DNA from: Qipengyuania_C sp046254955
GTDB lineage: Bacteria > Pseudomonadota > Alphaproteobacteria > Sphingomonadales > Sphingomonadaceae
Direction of reading: 5' to 3'
NCBI RefSeq assembly: GCF_046254955.1
Contig: NZ_JBJXRG010000001.1
Span: 310,001-374,000 of the forward strand
Length of the DNA stretch: 64,000 nucleotides
Shown here: in pieces, positions 40,356-48,970 of the stretch
How the letters are laid out: the number at the start of each line of letters is the position of its first letter
Numbering within the stretch: position 1 is the stretch's first letter
Notes under the pieces: model-generated
Told to the model about the DNA's origin: nothing
The model's input: the letters and a program-made list of their open reading frames with translations, nothing else
Databases searched by the model: none
Translations under genes and position numbers: made by a program

Positions 40356-41444
40356 ATGGCGAAAGCCGCAATTCTCGAGCAACCCGGCGAAGGACTCGTC
40401 ATCGGCGATGTCGAACTGGCTGATCCGGCACCGCACGAAGTCCTGATCGATACCAAGGCCTGCGGGCTGTGCCATTCGGACTTGCACTTCATCGACGGTG
40501 CCTATCCACATCCGCTTCCGGCCATTCCCGGTCATGAAGCCGCAGGGGTAGTCAGCGCAGTGGGAAGCGAAGTCCGCTCGGTGCAGGTCGGCGATCACGT
40601 GGTCTCCTGCCTCAGCGCCTTTTGCGGCCAGTGCGAGTTCTGCGTCACAGGCCGGATGGCGCTGTGCCTTGGAGCAAATACGCGGCGTGATCCCACCGGA
40701 ACACCGCGGATCACCCGCGGTGACGGTTCGCCAGTGAACCAGATGCTCAACCTCTCGGCTTTCAGCGAGCAAATGCTGATCCACGAGAACGCTTGTGTCT
40801 CGATCGACAAGGACATGCCGCTCGACCGGGCTGCTGTGATCGGCTGCGCGGTCACGACGGGTGCCGGGACGATCTTCAACGCCTGCTCGGTAGTGCCGGG
40901 CGAAACGGTTGCCGTGGTCGGCTGCGGCGGCGTAGGCCTCGCCGCAATCAACGCCGCCAAGATCGCCGGTGCCGGCAAGGTGATTGCGATTGATCCGATC
41001 AAGGAGAAGCGCGACCTTGCCGAAGTACTTGGCGCGACGCACACGGTCGATGCCATGGCCGATGATGCCGTTCAGCAGGTCATGGAGATGTCCGGCGGCG
41101 GCGTGCACCATGCCATCGAAGCCGTTGGTCGTCAGGCCTCTGCTGATCTTGCTGTTGCGATCATGCGCCGCGGCGGTACCGCCACGATCCTCGGTATGAT
41201 GCCGCTCGATTGCAAGGTAGGCCTCAGCGCCATGGACCTGCTCTCGGGTAAGAAGCTGCAAGGCGCAATCATGGGCATGAACCACTTCCCGGTGGATCTT
41301 CCGCGCCTCGTCGATTTCTACATGCGCGGGTTGCTCGATCTCGATACGATCATCGCCGAGCGTATCCCGCTCGACGAAGTGAACGCCGGTTTCGACAAGA
41401 TGCGCGAGGGACATAGCGCGCGTAGCGTGATCGTGTTTGACTAA
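40356..41444 (+). CDS. Zinc-dependent alcohol dehydrogenase
   Basis: A 362-aa MDR enzyme with catalytic zinc ligands in CGLCHSDLHFIDG and GHEAAGVVSAVG. The four structural-zinc cysteines lie in CGQCEFCVTGRMALC, and the NAD-binding loop is VVGCGGVGLAAINA. It belongs to the class III/NAD-dependent long-chain ADH group used for hydroxylated acyl or terpenoid alcohols. It sits between the ACAD11-like dehydrogenase (15 bp upstream) and the kinase (1-nt overlap), which suggests that it acts on the same molecule. Confidence 0.9.
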   Translation: MAKAAILEQPGEGLVIGDVELADPAPHEVLIDTKACGLCHSDLHFIDGAYPHPLPAIPGHEAAGVVSAVGSEVRSVQVGDHVVSCLSAFCGQCEFCVTGRMALCLGANTRRDPTGTPRITRGDGSPVNQMLNLSAFSEQMLIHENACVSIDKDMPLDRAAVIGCAVTTGAGTIFNACSVVPGETVAVVGCGGVGLAAINAAKIAGAGKVIAIDPIKEKRDLAEVLGATHTVDAMADDAVQQVMEMSGGGVHHAIEAVGRQASADLAVAIMRRGGTATILGMMPLDCKVGLSAMDLLSGKKLQGAIMGMNHFPVDLPRLVDFYMRGLLDLDTIIAERIPLDEVNAGFDKMREGHSARSVIVFD

Positions 41445-42529
41445 TGGCAGAAGACCCTAAACCGATCGACTTCGACAAGGAAATGGTCGGCACCGTCGAG
41501 GTGACCGATGAGCATAAGCTCGACCTCGAAGCGCTCAGCGCCTGGTTCGAAGCGAATGTCGACGATTTCGCCGGACCGATCGAATATTCGAAGTTCAAGG
41601 GCGGCCAGTCCAACCCGACCTACCGGATCGACACGACCGGCCGTTCCTACGTCTTGCGGCGTCAGCCCTTCGGCAAGTTGCTGCCCAGCGCACATGCGGT
41701 GGACCGAGAGTACAAGGTAATGGCCGCGCTGGGGCCGACTGGCTTCCCGGTACCGAAAACCTACGGCGTTTGCGAAGACCCGGACGTTCTCGGCAGCAAG
41801 TTCTTCGTGATGGGCCTCGCCGATGGCCGTAGCTTGTGGAACGGCGCACTTCCGGGCATCGAGCCCGCCGATCGCCGCGAAATCTACCATGCCATGATTG
41901 ACACCATGGCTGACATGCACACCAAGGATCCCGAAGCCATCGGTCTGGGCGATTTCGGCAAGCCGACCGATTATTGCGCGCGCCAGATTTCGCGCTGGAC
42001 CAAGCAGTACAAGCTATCGGAAACCGAGCACCAGCCCAAGATGGAGCGGTTGATCGAATGGTTGCCCGAGACCATCCCGCCGCAGCACGAAAGCTCGGTC
42101 GTCCATGGTGACTACCGGCTCGACAACATGATCTTCCGCAAGGACGAGAACAAGGTCCTGGCAGTGCTCGACTGGGAGCTCTCGACGCTCGGCGATCCAA
42201 TTGCCGACTTCAGTTACCTGATGCTTAATTGGCATAATCCGGCTGACGGGAGGGCTGGGCTTGAAGGGCTGGACCTCGACGAGCTCGGCATTCCGTCTCA
42301 GGACGAAGCGGTCGAACGCTATGTTGCGCGCACCGGATATCCGGTTCCGCCGATGGACTGGTATTTCGGATACAACCTGTTCCGGCTTGCCGGGATCATG
42401 CAGGGCATCAAGAAGCGCGTCATCGATGGGACGGCCTCATCCGCTCATGCCAAGCAGATGAGCGACCGCGTTACTCCGCTGATCGAGCGCGCCTACGATT
42501 TCGCGCGAGCAGCAGGAATGCCAGAGTAG
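41444..42529 (+). CDS. Phosphotransferase (APH family), ACAD10/11 kinase-like
   Basis: A 361-aa aminoglycoside-phosphotransferase-fold kinase. It has the catalytic loop VVHGDYRLDNMIF (Asp and Asn) and the metal-binding VLDWELSTLGDPIADFSYLML, both characteristic of the ACAD10/11 kinase domain rather than antibiotic kinases. FKGGQSNPTYRI binds ATP near residue 50. The start overlaps the ADH stop (TAATG). With the ACAD11-like gene it forms a split version of the kinase-dehydrogenase pair that removes 4-hydroxy groups from acyl-CoA via a phosphate intermediate. Confidence 0.85.
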   Translation: MAEDPKPIDFDKEMVGTVEVTDEHKLDLEALSAWFEANVDDFAGPIEYSKFKGGQSNPTYRIDTTGRSYVLRRQPFGKLLPSAHAVDREYKVMAALGPTGFPVPKTYGVCEDPDVLGSKFFVMGLADGRSLWNGALPGIEPADRREIYHAMIDTMADMHTKDPEAIGLGDFGKPTDYCARQISRWTKQYKLSETEHQPKMERLIEWLPETIPPQHESSVVHGDYRLDNMIFRKDENKVLAVLDWELSTLGDPIADFSYLMLNWHNPADGRAGLEGLDLDELGIPSQDEAVERYVARTGYPVPPMDWYFGYNLFRLAGIMQGIKKRVIDGTASSAHAKQMSDRVTPLIERAYDFARAAGMPE

Positions 42530-42542
42530 CGCGAACAGGCAC

Positions 42543-44933
42543 TCAGAACTCTTTCGCCCATTTGAACGCCACACCCGCGTCGGAAGGCGCATTGACGATA
42601 TGGTCAGGCTCGCGGCGGTAGAACAGGCTGGCCGAAGCGCCGCCATTCCACAGCGCGCCGTTCCAGGCGATTTCTCCAGTCAATTCTCGACCTTCCGGTG
42701 CGAGCGAAAGGCGGCGCAACCCGAATGTGGCGCTTTCGCTAGCATAATCATAGCTGACGGGCAGGTTGAGCAGCAGGCCGCCGGTTTCAACGCGTAGCGG
42801 CTGCGAAATACGCAGCCCAATGCTATCATAACGCTGCCAAATGTTGGACCGCACCAGATCCATCGACCAGCCTTGGCTCCGGAAATGCGAGCCGGAGCTG
42901 ATTGCTCCGCCGCTACGTGCGTTGGTTTGGCCGCGGCGGAATTCGGCTCCGAACGTCCACTGCGGTGCCAGTTCAAAACCCAAAGCCGCGTCGAAGAATA
43001 TCGTCTCCGCACCGCCGCCGCCCAAAGCGTCATGGAAATAACCGCCTAAAACGGTGCGATCCTCGTCCAGCCAGGAAACACCTACGACAGTCCGCATAGG
43101 TCCGAACGTGCGATCGGCAGCAATACCGAAGCTCCGCGTCGCGAAGTATTCGCGGCCGAAGCCGGTTACATCCGTGTCGTTCCTAAAGTTCGCCAGCCAT
43201 GCCTCGCCTTGCTCGGCGCTCAAAGTGATGCCCCATGGACCAAGCTGTTGCCGCAGCGCGAGTGAGAAGTCGCTACCTTGCGCGAAGCCGCTGTCAGCGC
43301 GGCTAGCACCGGCGATGAGAAACGCCGGTCGCTCGCTCCCCTGAAGCTGAGCTGCCAGACCCTGTGCGCCCTCGGAGAAGGCAAATCCGATCTGGGTATC
43401 CGGAGCAATCCGAGCGGCGACCCTGCCTGCCAGGACACGGGCTTTCTCGGCATCCTCACCGGTCAGTCGCAGCTGCCGACTCCAACCGTGCTCGGCATCT
43501 GGTCCGCGATCGCCAATCGTGAAGGCCATCGAAAGCCCGGCAGATGATGCCGCAACACGCCTACCGGGCGCGTCGACCGCAGCCTGGAGCCGTTGCAGCG
43601 ATAAAGCATCCTGCATCCCCAACGACAGGTCGTACTCGTACGCGCGCTGGTATTTGTCGAGCAGGACGGCAGAGAGCGGCCCTTGCGTACCAAGCGCATC
43701 ACCCATCGCAACTGAACCGATCGCAGTGTCTGCGCCAAGGGAAACGACCTGCGTTCCCCCTGCCAACGAGGTAAATCCGCGAGGCTGGAACGCCTCGGCA
43801 ATGTCGAGGATTCCGCTGCCATAAACCGCATCCGGCCCGGCAGCGCCCGCATCTCGCGCGCTGTCGAGCAAGATCTCGACGATCTCGATCGCAGTGAGAT
43901 TAGGAAAGGCCTGCGCCAGCAAGGCGGCAGCGCCGGAAATCTGCGGGGCCGAGAAGCTCGTACCGTTAAACACAGTCACGAACTGGTTGCCATTGGAATC
44001 GGTGGTGACGACAAGTTCGCCATCTTCATAGATGCAGCAGACCGCTTCGCCCAATGCGGACAGGTAGCTAGAAGCGAAACTCCCGGCTTGATTGCTGAAG
44101 CCGGAAATTACCCCGTTGGCATCGACCGAGCCAGCGATGATCACATTGCCATTACCCGCCTGGACTAGCGATGATGCAAACGGATCGGGCTGATCGGGCG
44201 GAATGCTAGGATTACCGCCATCCCCGTCATTCCCAGCAGAGACAACGATTACGATACCGGCATTGGCGGCGCGGCCAATCGCGCTCAGCAATACCTGCGA
44301 TGCCGCTCCGCCGCCAAGGCTGATGTTGATCACAGTCGCGCCAGAAGCGATCGCCTGGTCGACACCCGCCGCAATATCGGCATCAAGAAAACCGCAGCTG
44401 TTTTCCGCTCCCGACGAATTTGGCGAGCAGGTTCCGGGATCATCAGCCCTCAAAGCCAAAACGGTCGAATCGAAAGCGATGCCCAAGATGCCTGTATCGT
44501 CGCGGGCGGCAGCGGCAATCATCGCTACATGCGTTCCGTGCTCATCAACGCCGTCAACTCCACGAACATCAGCCACATCCTGCGAGTCAGGGTGGATACG
44601 CCCCAAAAATTCGGGGCTGTCGCTATCAATACCAGTGTCGATCACGGCGATAATCTCGCCATCGCCGGTGCTCCCATCCTGCCACGCTGTAATGGCACCA
44701 TGGAATCCCGGTCCGTCCGAGCGGCGGAATTCAGGCGTATCGAAATTCGTGGCAGGTGGCGGGGTCGGCGTAGGCGTTGGGCTGGGAGTTGGCGTTGGTG
44801 AGGGACTTGGGGTCGGAGTTGGGGCCGGTGTACTTCGAGTGCCGCCGCCGCCGCATCCAGCCAGGAGCGCGAGTGCAGCCAGACTTGCGCCAGCAAGCCT
44901 AATGCCAGTCGAACATTTTCGTGCTTCGTTCAT
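42543..44933 (-). CDS. S8 subtilisin-like serine peptidase autotransporter, lipoprotein type
   Basis: A 796-aa protein. The signal peptide ends in LALLAGC (Cys27, lipobox), followed by a Thr/Pro/Ser tract (about 36-60). The subtilase domain has catalytic Asp99 (AVIDTGID), His132 (DEHGTHVAMIA) and Ser326 (FNGTSFSAP). A linker then leads to a beta-barrel from about 530 to the terminal Phe796 (AFKWAKEF), like type V secretion passengers. It is probably an outer-membrane-anchored protease. About 155 bp separate it from the divergent dapD. Confidence 0.88.
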   Translation of the reverse strand: MNEARKCSTGIRLAGASLAALALLAGCGGGGTRSTPAPTPTPSPSPTPTPSPTPTPTPPPATNFDTPEFRRSDGPGFHGAITAWQDGSTGDGEIIAVIDTGIDSDSPEFLGRIHPDSQDVADVRGVDGVDEHGTHVAMIAAAARDDTGILGIAFDSTVLALRADDPGTCSPNSSGAENSCGFLDADIAAGVDQAIASGATVINISLGGGAASQVLLSAIGRAANAGIVIVVSAGNDGDGGNPSIPPDQPDPFASSLVQAGNGNVIIAGSVDANGVISGFSNQAGSFASSYLSALGEAVCCIYEDGELVVTTDSNGNQFVTVFNGTSFSAPQISGAAALLAQAFPNLTAIEIVEILLDSARDAGAAGPDAVYGSGILDIAEAFQPRGFTSLAGGTQVVSLGADTAIGSVAMGDALGTQGPLSAVLLDKYQRAYEYDLSLGMQDALSLQRLQAAVDAPGRRVAASSAGLSMAFTIGDRGPDAEHGWSRQLRLTGEDAEKARVLAGRVAARIAPDTQIGFAFSEGAQGLAAQLQGSERPAFLIAGASRADSGFAQGSDFSLALRQQLGPWGITLSAEQGEAWLANFRNDTDVTGFGREYFATRSFGIAADRTFGPMRTVVGVSWLDEDRTVLGGYFHDALGGGGAETIFFDAALGFELAPQWTFGAEFRRGQTNARSGGAISSGSHFRSQGWSMDLVRSNIWQRYDSIGLRISQPLRVETGGLLLNLPVSYDYASESATFGLRRLSLAPEGRELTGEIAWNGALWNGGASASLFYRREPDHIVNAPSDAGVAFKWAKEF

Positions 44934-45090
44934 TCACTTGCGACCCTAAGCGTGAAACCCTCAAAGAAACGCTTAATGGCATACACAATCATTGTGAATG
45001 GTGCCGTAACCCTGAATTGTCGGCTTGCCGCCTGCTCCAAGCCTCGCTAGCAGCCGCGCAAGACCCGCAGCCCACCCGCCAGGAGCGCAT

Positions 45091-45930
45091 ATGTCGCACG
45101 AACTCGCCGCAATCATCGAACAAGCATGGGATGACAGGGCCAACCTCGACACGTCCGATAGCGATGTGCGGGATCCGGTTAATCGGGCGCTGGCAATGCT
45201 CGATTCCGGTGAAGCGCGTGTCGCAGAGCCAGACGGGAACGGTGACTGGAAAGTCAACCAATGGCTCAAGAAGGCCGTTCTGCTGTCATTCCGCCTCAAC
45301 GACAACTCCGTGATGGAAGGTGGATCGGCCGGCCATCCCGCATATGACAAGGTGCCCAGCAAGTTCGCAGGTTGGGGCGATGCGGAATTCCGCGCCGCTG
45401 GTTTTCGCGTTGTGCCCGGAGCGATCGCGCGCCGGGGTGCGCATATCGGCAAGGGCGTGGTGCTGATGCCCAGTTTCGTGAATATCGGCGCCTATGTCGA
45501 CAAAGGGACGATGGTGGACACCTGGGCCTCGATCGGAAGCTGTGCCCAGATTGGCAAGAATTGCCACATTTCCGCCGGCACCGGAATTGGCGGGGTTCTC
45601 GAGCCAATGCAGGCCAACCCCACAGTCATCGGCGACAATTGCTTCATCGGCGCGCGTTCGGAAATCGTCGAAGGCGTGGTTGTAGGTGAAGGCTGCGTGG
45701 TGGCGATGGGCGTGTTCATTACCCAATCGACCAAGATCGTGAACCGCGAAACCGGCGAGATCGTTACCGGCCATATCCCGCCCTACAGTGTCGTCGTACC
45801 CGGAGCCATGCCTGGTCGATCATTGCCGGACGGCTTCCCCGGTCCATCGCTCGCCTGCGCAGTGATCGTCAAGACAGTTGACGAGCGCACGCGCGCGAAG
45901 ACGGAAATCAACGAACTACTACGGGCCTGA
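45091..45930 (+). CDS. dapD: 2,3,4,5-tetrahydropyridine-2,6-dicarboxylate N-succinyltransferase
   Basis: A 279-aa DapD with a helical start (SHELAAIIEQAWDDR), substrate-binding WKVNQWLKKAVLLSFRL, and a left-handed beta-helix of hexapeptide repeats (GAHIGKGVVLMPSFVNIGAY, GSCAQIGKNCHISAG). A domain ending in NELLRA follows. It adds a succinyl group in the diaminopimelate/lysine pathway using succinyl-CoA. ATG 45091 has AGGAG 5 bp upstream. The frame is open further upstream, but that part shows no likeness to DapD. Confidence 0.95.
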   Translation: MSHELAAIIEQAWDDRANLDTSDSDVRDPVNRALAMLDSGEARVAEPDGNGDWKVNQWLKKAVLLSFRLNDNSVMEGGSAGHPAYDKVPSKFAGWGDAEFRAAGFRVVPGAIARRGAHIGKGVVLMPSFVNIGAYVDKGTMVDTWASIGSCAQIGKNCHISAGTGIGGVLEPMQANPTVIGDNCFIGARSEIVEGVVVGEGCVVAMGVFITQSTKIVNRETGEIVTGHIPPYSVVVPGAMPGRSLPDGFPGPSLACAVIVKTVDERTRAKTEINELLRA

Positions 45931-46021
45931 TCGCCATTTCTAGATCCTGTCCGTGGAACAAACCGGTCGGCGAAACGTATCTTGCGTGACACCGGGTCGA
46001 GACAGGAAATCGGAATATATA

Positions 46022-46288
46022 ATGCATACTGAAGGCGAAGAAGTTCACGTCGACGAAGTCGAAGCTACGGCTGCGACCAAAGACGGCACCTCGCGGAATG
46101 TCCTCTTCTGGGGCTTGCTGCTGGCCGGCGGCATCCTGGCGATCATGTGGGCGACCGGCGTGATGACGCAGAGCGAAGCCGAAGAAGATATCTCGGTCAA
46201 CAGCGACGGTAGCCGTATTGAAACCAATCAGTCATCGGTGGGCGAAGCTCCGGCCCTCCTCGACAACGAAGAAGTCGCGCCGGAGTAA
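46022..46288 (+). CDS. Small single-pass membrane protein
   Basis: An 88-aa protein with acidic N-terminal and C-terminal parts around one transmembrane helix (NVLFWGLLLAGGILAIMWATGVM). No signal peptide, Cys or known domain. AGGAAA lies upstream of ATG 46022 (after gagacaggaaatcgg). It is followed 3 bp later by the DUF2945-type gene, so the two are probably co-expressed. Function unknown. Confidence 0.6.
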   Translation: MHTEGEEVHVDEVEATAATKDGTSRNVLFWGLLLAGGILAIMWATGVMTQSEAEEDISVNSDGSRIETNQSSVGEAPALLDNEEVAPE

Positions 46289-46291
46289 ACG

Positions 46292-46516
46292 ATGAGTAAC
46301 AGCAACAGCTTCCAGACCGGGCAATATGTCAAATGGAACTGGGGCAACGGCGAAGGCTGCGGCCAGATCGAGGAACGGTTCGAACGCGAAGTCGAGCGGA
46401 CCCTGAAAGGCACGAAAGTCACTCGCGACGGTTCAGAAGAAGACCCCGCCTATCTCATCAAGCAGGATGACGGCGCTGAGGTGCTCAAACTAGGATCGGA
46501 GCTTGAAGCCGCCTAA
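46292..46516 (+). CDS. DUF2945/hypervirulence-associated-type small protein
   Basis: A 74-aa soluble protein with the family pattern TGQYVKWNWGNGEGCGQIEERFEREVERTLKG cut in two blocks (WNWGNGEGCGQIEE and VERTLKGTKVTRDGSEEDP) and AYLIKQDDGAEVLKLGSEL. This SH3-like group is annotated as DUF2945 or hypervirulence-associated. It is found in many proteobacteria without known activity. It follows the small membrane protein and is convergent with the dipeptidase, ending 4 bp inside it. Confidence 0.7.
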   Translation: MSNSNSFQTGQYVKWNWGNGEGCGQIEERFEREVERTLKGTKVTRDGSEEDPAYLIKQDDGAEVLKLGSELEAA

Positions 46517-47772
46517 CTGGCCGTTTCCAAGCGGGTCTCGATCGGCGTATCTTCACGAACCGATGCTGCATGGGCTTCGGCAGCGCGCATTACGCGCATC
46601 ATGTTGCGGAAGGAAATCTTCTCCAGTTCGTCCTGCGAGTATCCGCGCCGTGCGAGCTCGCTGAACAGGTTCGGATAGCCCGACACATCCTCCATTCCGA
46701 CCGGCCCGGGCGGCATGCCATCATAATCACCGCCAATCCCGATATGCTCGATCCCGGCCACATCCCGGATGTGATCGATGTGATCCGCCACATCCGAAAC
46801 GGTCGTGACGGGCTGCGGATTGGCTTCGAGCCATGTCTGCCGTGCTGCGGCCAGTTGCTCGGCATCATCCTTGTGCAGCTCGGCGAGGCGTGCCTGTTCC
46901 GCCATGGCTGCTTCGCGCCAGATCCGTACATCTTCGTTCACGAAGAATGTCAGCGCCACAACCATCACGATCCCGCCATTCCCCTTGAGGCGAACCAGCA
47001 CATCGTCCGGCACGTTGCGCGCGTGACCATTCACGGCTTGAGCTCCCGAGTGGCTGAAAATGACCGGAGCCTTGGTGACATCCAGGGCATCGTGCATCGC
47101 TTCTGCGCTCACATGGCTGAGGTCGACCAGCATGCCGATGCGGTTCATCTCGCGGACGACGTCGAGGCCGAATTCGTTCAACCCGCCATGTTCGGCTTCA
47201 TCGGTCGCGCTGTCAGCCCAAGGCGTGTTTTTTGAGTGGGTGAGCGTCATGTAGCGCGCGCCGAGGTCGTACATCTGGCGCAAGACCGCCAGGCTCGAGC
47301 CGATGGAGTGCCCCCCCTCCATGCCCATCAGCGATGCGATCTTCCCCTCGGTCAATGCACGCTCGACATCCTCGCTGCCCAAGGCGATGGCCAGATCGCC
47401 AGGATAACGCTCTATCAGGCGTTTCGTTACATCGATCTGCTCTATTGTCGCCTGCACCGCATCGGGTTCAGCCAGATCAGCGCTGACATAGACCGACCAG
47501 AACTGGGCTCCCACCTTGCCCTTGCGCAATCGCACAAGATCGGTGTGCATGGGTTGCGTTTCGGGCGAACCGACCGGGTGGCTCAGCGTATCGTGGAAAT
47601 CGAATTCCGTGATCTGGTTGTTCAACCGCGCGCGCAACTGGATCGGCACGTCATTGTGGCCATCCCAAACCGGCGCTGCTTCCAGTGCGGCGGCAGCCGT
47701 CTCCTCGGGCGTATGTGCCGACGCAGGAAGTGCGAGGCAGCTGCCGGCGAGAATTGCAGCAAGGTATTTCAT
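46513..47772 (-). CDS. Membrane dipeptidase (peptidase M19 family)
   Basis: A 419-aa protein with a signal peptide (MKYLAAILAGSCLALPASA) and the M19 metal site: VWDGHNDVPIQL (His and Asp), GMEGGHSIGSSL with the bridging Glu, LVDLSHVSAEAM, and IGGDYDGMPPGP. The family cleaves dipeptides including D-containing ones and some beta-lactams, with two zinc ions. The protein is periplasmic. It is convergent with the DUF2945 gene and divergent from the DUF427 gene. Confidence 0.93.
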   Translation of the reverse strand: MKYLAAILAGSCLALPASAHTPEETAAAALEAAPVWDGHNDVPIQLRARLNNQITEFDFHDTLSHPVGSPETQPMHTDLVRLRKGKVGAQFWSVYVSADLAEPDAVQATIEQIDVTKRLIERYPGDLAIALGSEDVERALTEGKIASLMGMEGGHSIGSSLAVLRQMYDLGARYMTLTHSKNTPWADSATDEAEHGGLNEFGLDVVREMNRIGMLVDLSHVSAEAMHDALDVTKAPVIFSHSGAQAVNGHARNVPDDVLVRLKGNGGIVMVVALTFFVNEDVRIWREAAMAEQARLAELHKDDAEQLAAARQTWLEANPQPVTTVSDVADHIDHIRDVAGIEHIGIGGDYDGMPPGPVGMEDVSGYPNLFSELARRGYSQDELEKISFRNMMRVMRAAEAHAASVREDTPIETRLETAS

Positions 47773-47850
47773 TTAGGACGACTCCAGGTTCGCTGAATAG
47801 GCTATGCTGGAACCCTAGCGGACCGAAGCAGCAATGGAAGAAGCGAAATC

Positions 47851-48141
47851 ATGCCTATAGTCGCAACATGGAACGGAGCCGAGATTGCCCGCAGCGATGA
47901 CACCGTGATCGTCGAGGGTAATCACTATTTTTCGCCCGATGCAGTGAACCCGGAGGTACTGCTGCCGAGCGAGACCACATCCTATTGCCCGTGGAAGGGT
48001 ACGGCGCAGTACCATTCGATTGTCGTCGATGGAGCAACGAATACTGATGCGGCTTGGTACTACGCCGAGCCGAAGGAGGCTGCGAGCGAGATCGCAAATA
48101 GGATCGCATTCTGGAAAGGTGTGGTGGTCGGCGAGGGATGA
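47851..48141 (+). CDS. DUF427 domain-containing protein
   Basis: A 96-aa single-domain protein with VIVEGNHYFSPDAVNPEVL and TSYCPWKGTAQYHSIVVDG then AAWYYAEPKEA, the standard DUF427 blocks. The TxCPxKG-type loop with its Cys is conserved in the family and might bind a ligand, but the activity is unknown. Its last codon overlaps the start of the cupin gene (48138-48141), so the two are translationally coupled. ATG 47851 follows AGAAG. Confidence 0.85.
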   Translation: MPIVATWNGAEIARSDDTVIVEGNHYFSPDAVNPEVLLPSETTSYCPWKGTAQYHSIVVDGATNTDAAWYYAEPKEAASEIANRIAFWKGVVVGEG

Positions 48142-48575
48142 GCGCCGAAGAGCTGATTGCTGAGCTCGGCTTCGCGCCGCATCCCGAAGGCGGCTGGTTT
48201 CGCGAAACCTGGCGCGCACCGACAATCGATGGCGAACGCACAAGCTCGACCGCGATCCTCTTTCTTTTGAAGTCGCACGAGCGTTCACACTGGCACCGTG
48301 TCGATGCCGACGAGATATGGCTGTGGCATCAGGGTGATGCACTCAAGCTGCTAGTTGCTGCCGACGAGGATTCGCCGCCGCTCGCGACCCTGCTCGGACC
48401 GTCAGGAGATTCAGGGCATGGCCCGCAGAAAGTGATCCCCGCCGGGCACTGGCAAGCGGCCGAGCCGCAACCTGGCGGACAGCATGGGTATGTCCTGGTC
48501 AGCTGTGTGGTTGCGCCGGGGTTTGAATTCAGCGGCTTCGAAATGGCGGTGGAAGGCTGGAAGCCGGGGCGCTAG
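48138..48575 (+). CDS. DUF985 family cupin protein
   Basis: A 145-aa RmlC-like cupin with HPEGGWFRETWRAP at the start, the first cupin motif SHWHRVDADEIWLWHQG, and HGYVLVSCVVAPGFEFSGFE near the end. The HxH pair and Glu could hold a metal. DUF985 proteins are often annotated as cupin with unknown substrate. It is coupled by a 4-nt overlap to DUF427, suggesting a shared role in small-molecule metabolism that cannot be specified. Confidence 0.85.
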   Translation: MSAEELIAELGFAPHPEGGWFRETWRAPTIDGERTSSTAILFLLKSHERSHWHRVDADEIWLWHQGDALKLLVAADEDSPPLATLLGPSGDSGHGPQKVIPAGHWQAAEPQPGGQHGYVLVSCVVAPGFEFSGFEMAVEGWKPGR

Positions 48576-48650
48576 AACCAGAACGCCGCCGAGGTCAGTT
48601 GGCGCAAATATCCCGCTACGCCCGCAAGGAGCGTGCTCGCAGGGAAAGTG

Positions 48651-48680
48651 GGCGGCAGCTCGCGCAAACGAGCCGCCGCC
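48651..48680 (-). terminator. Hairpin after the SWIB gene
   Basis: GGCGGC-A-GCTCG pairs with CGAGC-CGCCGCC-type sequence around a CGCAAA loop, giving about 11 bp just downstream of the SWIB stop on its strand. A weak U-rich run follows. It is also convergent with the cupin gene, so it may serve both. Confidence 0.45.
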
Positions 48681-48689
48681 AAGGTAGTA

Positions 48690-48935
48690 TTAGCTTAGGT
48701 GCTTTGAAACCGCAGCGGTCATCTTGAACATGGAGATCTGCGACGTGCCGATCACCGCACCAAGTTTGTCATCAGGATTGATCTGACGCTTGTCTTTCGA
48801 ATCCTGCAATCCGTTTGCCTTGATGTAGTCCCACACTTTCGATGTGACCTGGGCACGGGTCATTGGCCCCTTCCCAATCACATTCTCGAGTTGCGGAGAC
48901 ACAGTCACCGGCTTTTGTAGAGCATTGCCAGCCAT
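48690..48935 (-). CDS. SWIB/MDM2 domain protein
   Basis: An 81-aa SWIB-domain protein: VSPQLENVIGKGPMTRAQVTSKVWDYIKANGL, seen here as blocks LENVIGKGPMTRAQV and KVWDYIKANGLQD, then KRQINPDDKLGAVIG, and the end FKMTAAVSKHLS. The domain is common in eukaryotic chromatin proteins and in Chlamydia and some alphaproteobacteria, where it is thought to bind DNA or nucleoid proteins. Its small size and basic tendency suggest a nucleoid-associated role. It follows the PEBP gene by 35 bp. Confidence 0.9.
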   Translation of the reverse strand: MAGNALQKPVTVSPQLENVIGKGPMTRAQVTSKVWDYIKANGLQDSKDKRQINPDDKLGAVIGTSQISMFKMTAAVSKHLS

Positions 48936-48970
48936 TTTTAGGTCCTTTCCTTTTTCTGGCGTTGAAGCAG

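Noticed and set aside
38769..41414. An 881-codon open frame on the minus strand
   Set aside because: It runs antisense through the ACAD11-like and alcohol dehydrogenase genes, is His/Asp/Arg-rich from GC-rich codon mirroring, and has no family resemblance.
44752..44835. GGxGTTGGCGTTGG-like repeats
   Set aside because: They encode the Thr/Pro/Ser linker of the autotransporter on the minus strand; a low-complexity coding tract rather than a separate repeat.
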